From an uncultured Collinsella sp. (GTDB taxonomy: Bacteria > Actinomycetota > Coriobacteriia > Coriobacteriales > Coriobacteriaceae), in the NCBI GenBank assembly GCA_900554645.1, contig USIE01000013.1:1-34719 (forward strand): DNA of 34,719 nucleotides, read 5' to 3'. Made by a program: the position numbers and the translations under genes. Position 1 is the stretch's first letter. Each line of letters opens with the position of its first letter. Below are positions 32,247-34,719 of the stretch, piece after piece. The notes beneath the pieces were generated by a model, which saw nothing but the letters and a program-made list of their open reading frames with translations, had not been told where the DNA came from and searched no databases.

Positions 32247-34381
32247 GCGGCACCCCCCTCACCGTCACCGGTGTAAGAGATGTGCTGCAGCAACGCCACG
32301 ATGTCCTCGCCATCGACGGGCTCCACCGCAATCTGCTTTGCGCTCAGGCGCTCGCGGATAATGGGCAGATCGCACGCCTTTGCCTGGCGCATAAGCAGGT
32401 AGAGCACGTCGCCGTCGACCAAGCCCGCCGCGTCGCTCTCGCGGATTGCCGCCCCAATTGCGCCCACCAGCTCGCCGACAGGCTCCATGCCCGGTACCAC
32501 GCGCAGGAGCAAAAAACTCCCCATCTTGCTATCTGCCAGCGCCTGCGCCGCCGCGAGCTCTTGGCCAAAGGCAGCCTGCTTGAGCACGCAAGTGCCGTCA
32601 ACGCAGCGTTTATCCTGCGCCACCGCCTCATAGTCAAAGGCACGGCCCAGCGCGCTTTCGACCAGCCCGCACAAGATGCGGAACAGGTTTTGATAATAGA
32701 GGGTCATTTGGTTTTCGGCCGCGCTACGCACAAAGATCAACACGGCGGGTGCCCCGTCGCGCTCGATCGTGTATCCAAACATGGGAAGCCCCGGCGTCAG
32801 CTCGCGGTTCACCCACAGGTTAGAACGACCCCCGTCGCCCAAAAGAGGTGCAAGCTGCTCAAGTGTGAGCGAGCGTGCGGCATCTCCGGCAATCGCGGGA
32901 CTTGCTGCCACCAGGCGTGCAAATGCCCCACCCGAAACATGGTAGATCGCCACCGAATCGTTCTCGAGGATCTCGCCCAAAAGCTCGCAGCACTTGCGAT
33001 AGATATCGCGCGGGTTGAGCACGTCGAGCTCCTGTGTCACGGCAAAGATCTTGCCAAAGCTATCGTGGCGACCCACGATCTGGCGCCTGTACGCGCGCTT
33101 GTCCTCGATCGCGTCGTGGTAGAGCTGTGTGAGGAACGTATTGCGGTTGCGCACGAGCTCGTTTTGATCGCGCTCCGCCCTAATGGCTTCGCTGTTGCGC
33201 AGCTGCACATAGCCGCACACGGCACCCACCACAAAGTACGCAATAAACGGCAGCCAGTTGGACGGCTCGTAAAAGAGACCCTGGAAGGTATAGCCGTACT
33301 GAGTAAAGTAGCTCACGGCCAAACCCACCGACGCCAGCAGCGCCGCAACCAGGCCAAAGTCCAAGCCATACAGCGTGCCGATCAGCACCACGTAGAGCAG
33401 GCGATAATCGAGCACGTTGAGCTGGGCCGATTGGGAGAACAGATGCGCCAGCACCTCGAACAGGACCCAGGCAACGCCCGTCTCCAGGCATTTAATAGGC
33501 AGCGTGCGCATTTGGATGCGGTCGATGGCGGCGCGCAAGGGGTTGACCTTCTTTGCGCGGCCAGCATCCCAACGCGCATGAATGGTCGAAAGATCGCGCA
33601 GCAAGTCGTAGCGCTGAAACCAGCCATAGCGCACGCGAGCGACGTCGCTGGCGGGCAGGGCATAGCCGGCAGAATCGCCATAGGCAACGGAAAGGCTGGG
33701 GAACAGCGCCTTGAGGGCGTCGCCCACCTCACCCGCCGTGTGATGGAAGGTATCAGCTACGTCGAGCGTCTCAAAGGAGGCGTCCCAGCTGTCGAAGATA
33801 CGGCGTACTAGCACCGCGAGCTCCTCGGCACACAGCAGGGGAAACGCCGCATCCTCCGCGCCCTGCAGAGCAACCGATCCAGTTGAGCACGCATCGAACA
33901 ACGGCACCAAAAACGGATCTTCCAGCGCGGCGGAGGCAGTGTACAGGAAGGGCACGCGCAGGATCTTGGTCTGAACGCCCTCGCGAGCAGCGTAGTAGCG
34001 GCACAGGTCGTTGCCTGCGTGCGCGATAATGCCCTTGCCCGTTCGCCCCGCAGCATCGGCGGCACCCTCGGCACCCGCGGGCCCCGCTAAATACAGCAGT
34101 TGGACCCGGCGACCCGCGCACGCACGAAAGACCGAGCGCAGCGTCTCGATATCACCCACGGTATCGGTATGCGGGGTAAGGTAATTGGATAGGTAGACCA
34201 CGCGGTCGAACTCGTAGGCCTGATCCAGGTGTTGCAGAAGCTCTTTCCACGAGGCATGGAGCGATGACTCGTCGCGGCGCGTGTCCTGCGCGGCTACGAC
34301 CTGCACATGGTCCCCGGGGAACGCCTTGGCACAAAAGTCATCGTCAACATATGCGGTGTTGCCAACAACCAGCACCTCCAT
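32243..34381 (-). CDS. pelD: PelD-like c-di-GMP receptor with an N-terminal epimerase-like domain
   Basis: Likely regulator and scaffold of Pel synthesis. About residues 1-280 resemble an NAD-dependent epimerase/dehydratase, but the glycine-rich loop is degenerate (VLVVGNTAYVDDDF) and no clear YxxxK pair is evident. About four membrane helices (about 300-400), a helical linker, a GAF domain (about 455-590) and a degenerate GGDEF domain follow. In the last, RESD (647-650) sits five residues before DGDVL (656-660): exactly the spacing of the inhibitory c-di-GMP site RxxD relative to GGDEF, while the cyclase signature itself is lost. R676/R678 could supply the second arginine. This matches Pseudomonas PelD, which binds c-di-GMP but makes none. 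It is 712 aa, first gene of the operon, and its ATG follows GGAGGAG. Confidence 0.85.
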   Translation of the reverse strand: MEVLVVGNTAYVDDDFCAKAFPGDHVQVVAAQDTRRDESSLHASWKELLQHLDQAYEFDRVVYLSNYLTPHTDTVGDIETLRSVFRACAGRRVQLLYLAGPAGAEGAADAAGRTGKGIIAHAGNDLCRYYAAREGVQTKILRVPFLYTASAALEDPFLVPLFDACSTGSVALQGAEDAAFPLLCAEELAVLVRRIFDSWDASFETLDVADTFHHTAGEVGDALKALFPSLSVAYGDSAGYALPASDVARVRYGWFQRYDLLRDLSTIHARWDAGRAKKVNPLRAAIDRIQMRTLPIKCLETGVAWVLFEVLAHLFSQSAQLNVLDYRLLYVVLIGTLYGLDFGLVAALLASVGLAVSYFTQYGYTFQGLFYEPSNWLPFIAYFVVGAVCGYVQLRNSEAIRAERDQNELVRNRNTFLTQLYHDAIEDKRAYRRQIVGRHDSFGKIFAVTQELDVLNPRDIYRKCCELLGEILENDSVAIYHVSGGAFARLVAASPAIAGDAARSLTLEQLAPLLGDGGRSNLWVNRELTPGLPMFGYTIERDGAPAVLIFVRSAAENQMTLYYQNLFRILCGLVESALGRAFDYEAVAQDKRCVDGTCVLKQAAFGQELAAAQALADSKMGSFLLLRVVPGMEPVGELVGAIGAAIRESDAAGLVDGDVLYLLMRQAKACDLPIIRERLSAKQIAVEPVDGEDIVALLQHISYTGDGEGGAA

Positions 34382-34719
34382 GGCGTACTCCTCCCCTAAA
34401 ATCCACTTTAGTCATAGTCAAACATGCGTATTTTACGCTGTCAACGCGAGCCAAGGCGCCTTTAAGGCTGTTTTAAGAACTTTTTTAGGGAATGTGGGGA
34501 CTTCGAGAGTACCAATGAGCGCCCAATCCGGAAGTGCGGTGAAAAACCGAGACCTGTCGACCAGACCCCAGTTTTGGGCACCCGCGACCTGCACTGATAA
34601 TTGTTCTCGGGGGAAGCGGGCACTGCGGGGCGCGGCAACGTCGCACTGCGGGGGCGCGTCAACGGCGCGCGATTTCCGCGTCGCAGCGCTACCCTGATGC
34701 CGAACGCCGGGACGATGAC
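34382..34719. other. Non-coding region upstream of the pel-like operon
   Basis: No gene with recognisable coding character is seen in these 338 bases. The stretch holds the operon promoter region, the 10-bp palindrome AAGGCGCCTT (about 34454-34463) and, at about 34532-34590, short hairpins (CGGTgaaaaACCG, CCCAgtttTGGG) with a GCGGTGAAA motif shared with the long palindromic repeat at 16963-17037. The last ~100 bases are very GC-rich and may be the flank of the next gene outside the window. Confidence 0.45.
34416..34444 (-). promoter_or_regulatory. Candidate promoter of the pel-like operon with internal palindrome
   Basis: Minus-strand perfect -35 TTGACA (34439-34444), 17-bp spacer, then TGT-TTGACT (34416-34421) as a weak extended -10 (3 of 6). 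The spacer contains GCGTA-AAA-TACGC (34426-34438), a 5-bp palindrome that could be an operator placed between the promoter elements. The -10 is poor, so the promoter may need an activator or lie elsewhere. Confidence 0.35.

Noticed and set aside
34462..34697. Short open frames upstream of the pel-like operon on either strand
   Set aside because: They lack plausible ribosome binding sites, have no recognisable domain, and cover short hairpins and the promoter region.
1..34719. CRISPR arrays, tRNA or rRNA genes, insertion sequences, prophage
   Set aside because: No regularly spaced repeats, cloverleaf-like sequences, rRNA segments, transposase or phage proteins were recognised on either strand.

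Overview
The window is about 60% GC and almost every gene lies on the minus strand, so transcription runs from right to left. Gene content (a DnaG/RpoD pair joined to a nusA-infB cluster, Gram-positive style ribosome binding sites, a Pel locus without outer-membrane parts) and the protein sequences suggest a gut actinobacterium of the Coriobacteriia, most likely Collinsella or a close relative. That assignment is recognition from memory, not a database result.

Region 1 (258-11885) is a core information-processing cluster read as rimP-nusA-infB-rbfA-nrnA-truB-ribF-dnaG-rpoD. Most junctions overlap or are a few bases apart, so the usual dnaG-rpoD macromolecular synthesis operon appears to be appended to the nusA-infB operon. 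It has a good promoter and a terminator-like leader hairpin in front of rimP, and a terminator behind rpoD. Region 2 (11972-16493) holds leuS, with a 119-nt near-perfect leader hairpin, and guaB, each with its own signals. A small divergent ModE-type winged-helix gene (16569-16922) is the only plus-strand gene.

Region 3 (17056-23206) is accessory. It contains a PLP-fold Cys/Met-family protein that seems to lack the PLP lysine, and a sugar cassette read as lacI-type regulator, PTS EIIBC, ChbG/YdjC deacetylase and GH32 beta-fructosidase. The EIIBC gene is interrupted by one in-frame TAG. Three LacI-type operators of nearly identical sequence lie before the regulator and before the PTS gene. A low-GC tract starts inside the GH32 gene and ends at the PTS gene, which suggests a recombination mosaic.

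Region 4 (23256-34444) is the most interesting part: an eight-gene, tightly overlapping operon encoding a Gram-positive Pel-like exopolysaccharide machine. The order is PelD-like receptor (epimerase-like domain + membrane + GAF + degenerate GGDEF with an intact RxxD I-site), PelE-like protein, DUF2194-type deacetylase, PelF glycosyltransferase and PelG transporter. These are followed without a break by a CotH-type kinase lipoprotein, a VTC-type polyphosphate polymerase domain protein and a DUF4956 membrane protein. The layout suggests c-di-GMP-gated polysaccharide synthesis and export physically coupled to a phospho-transfer/polyphosphate module at the membrane. I saw no rRNA, tRNA, CRISPR array, transposase or prophage gene.
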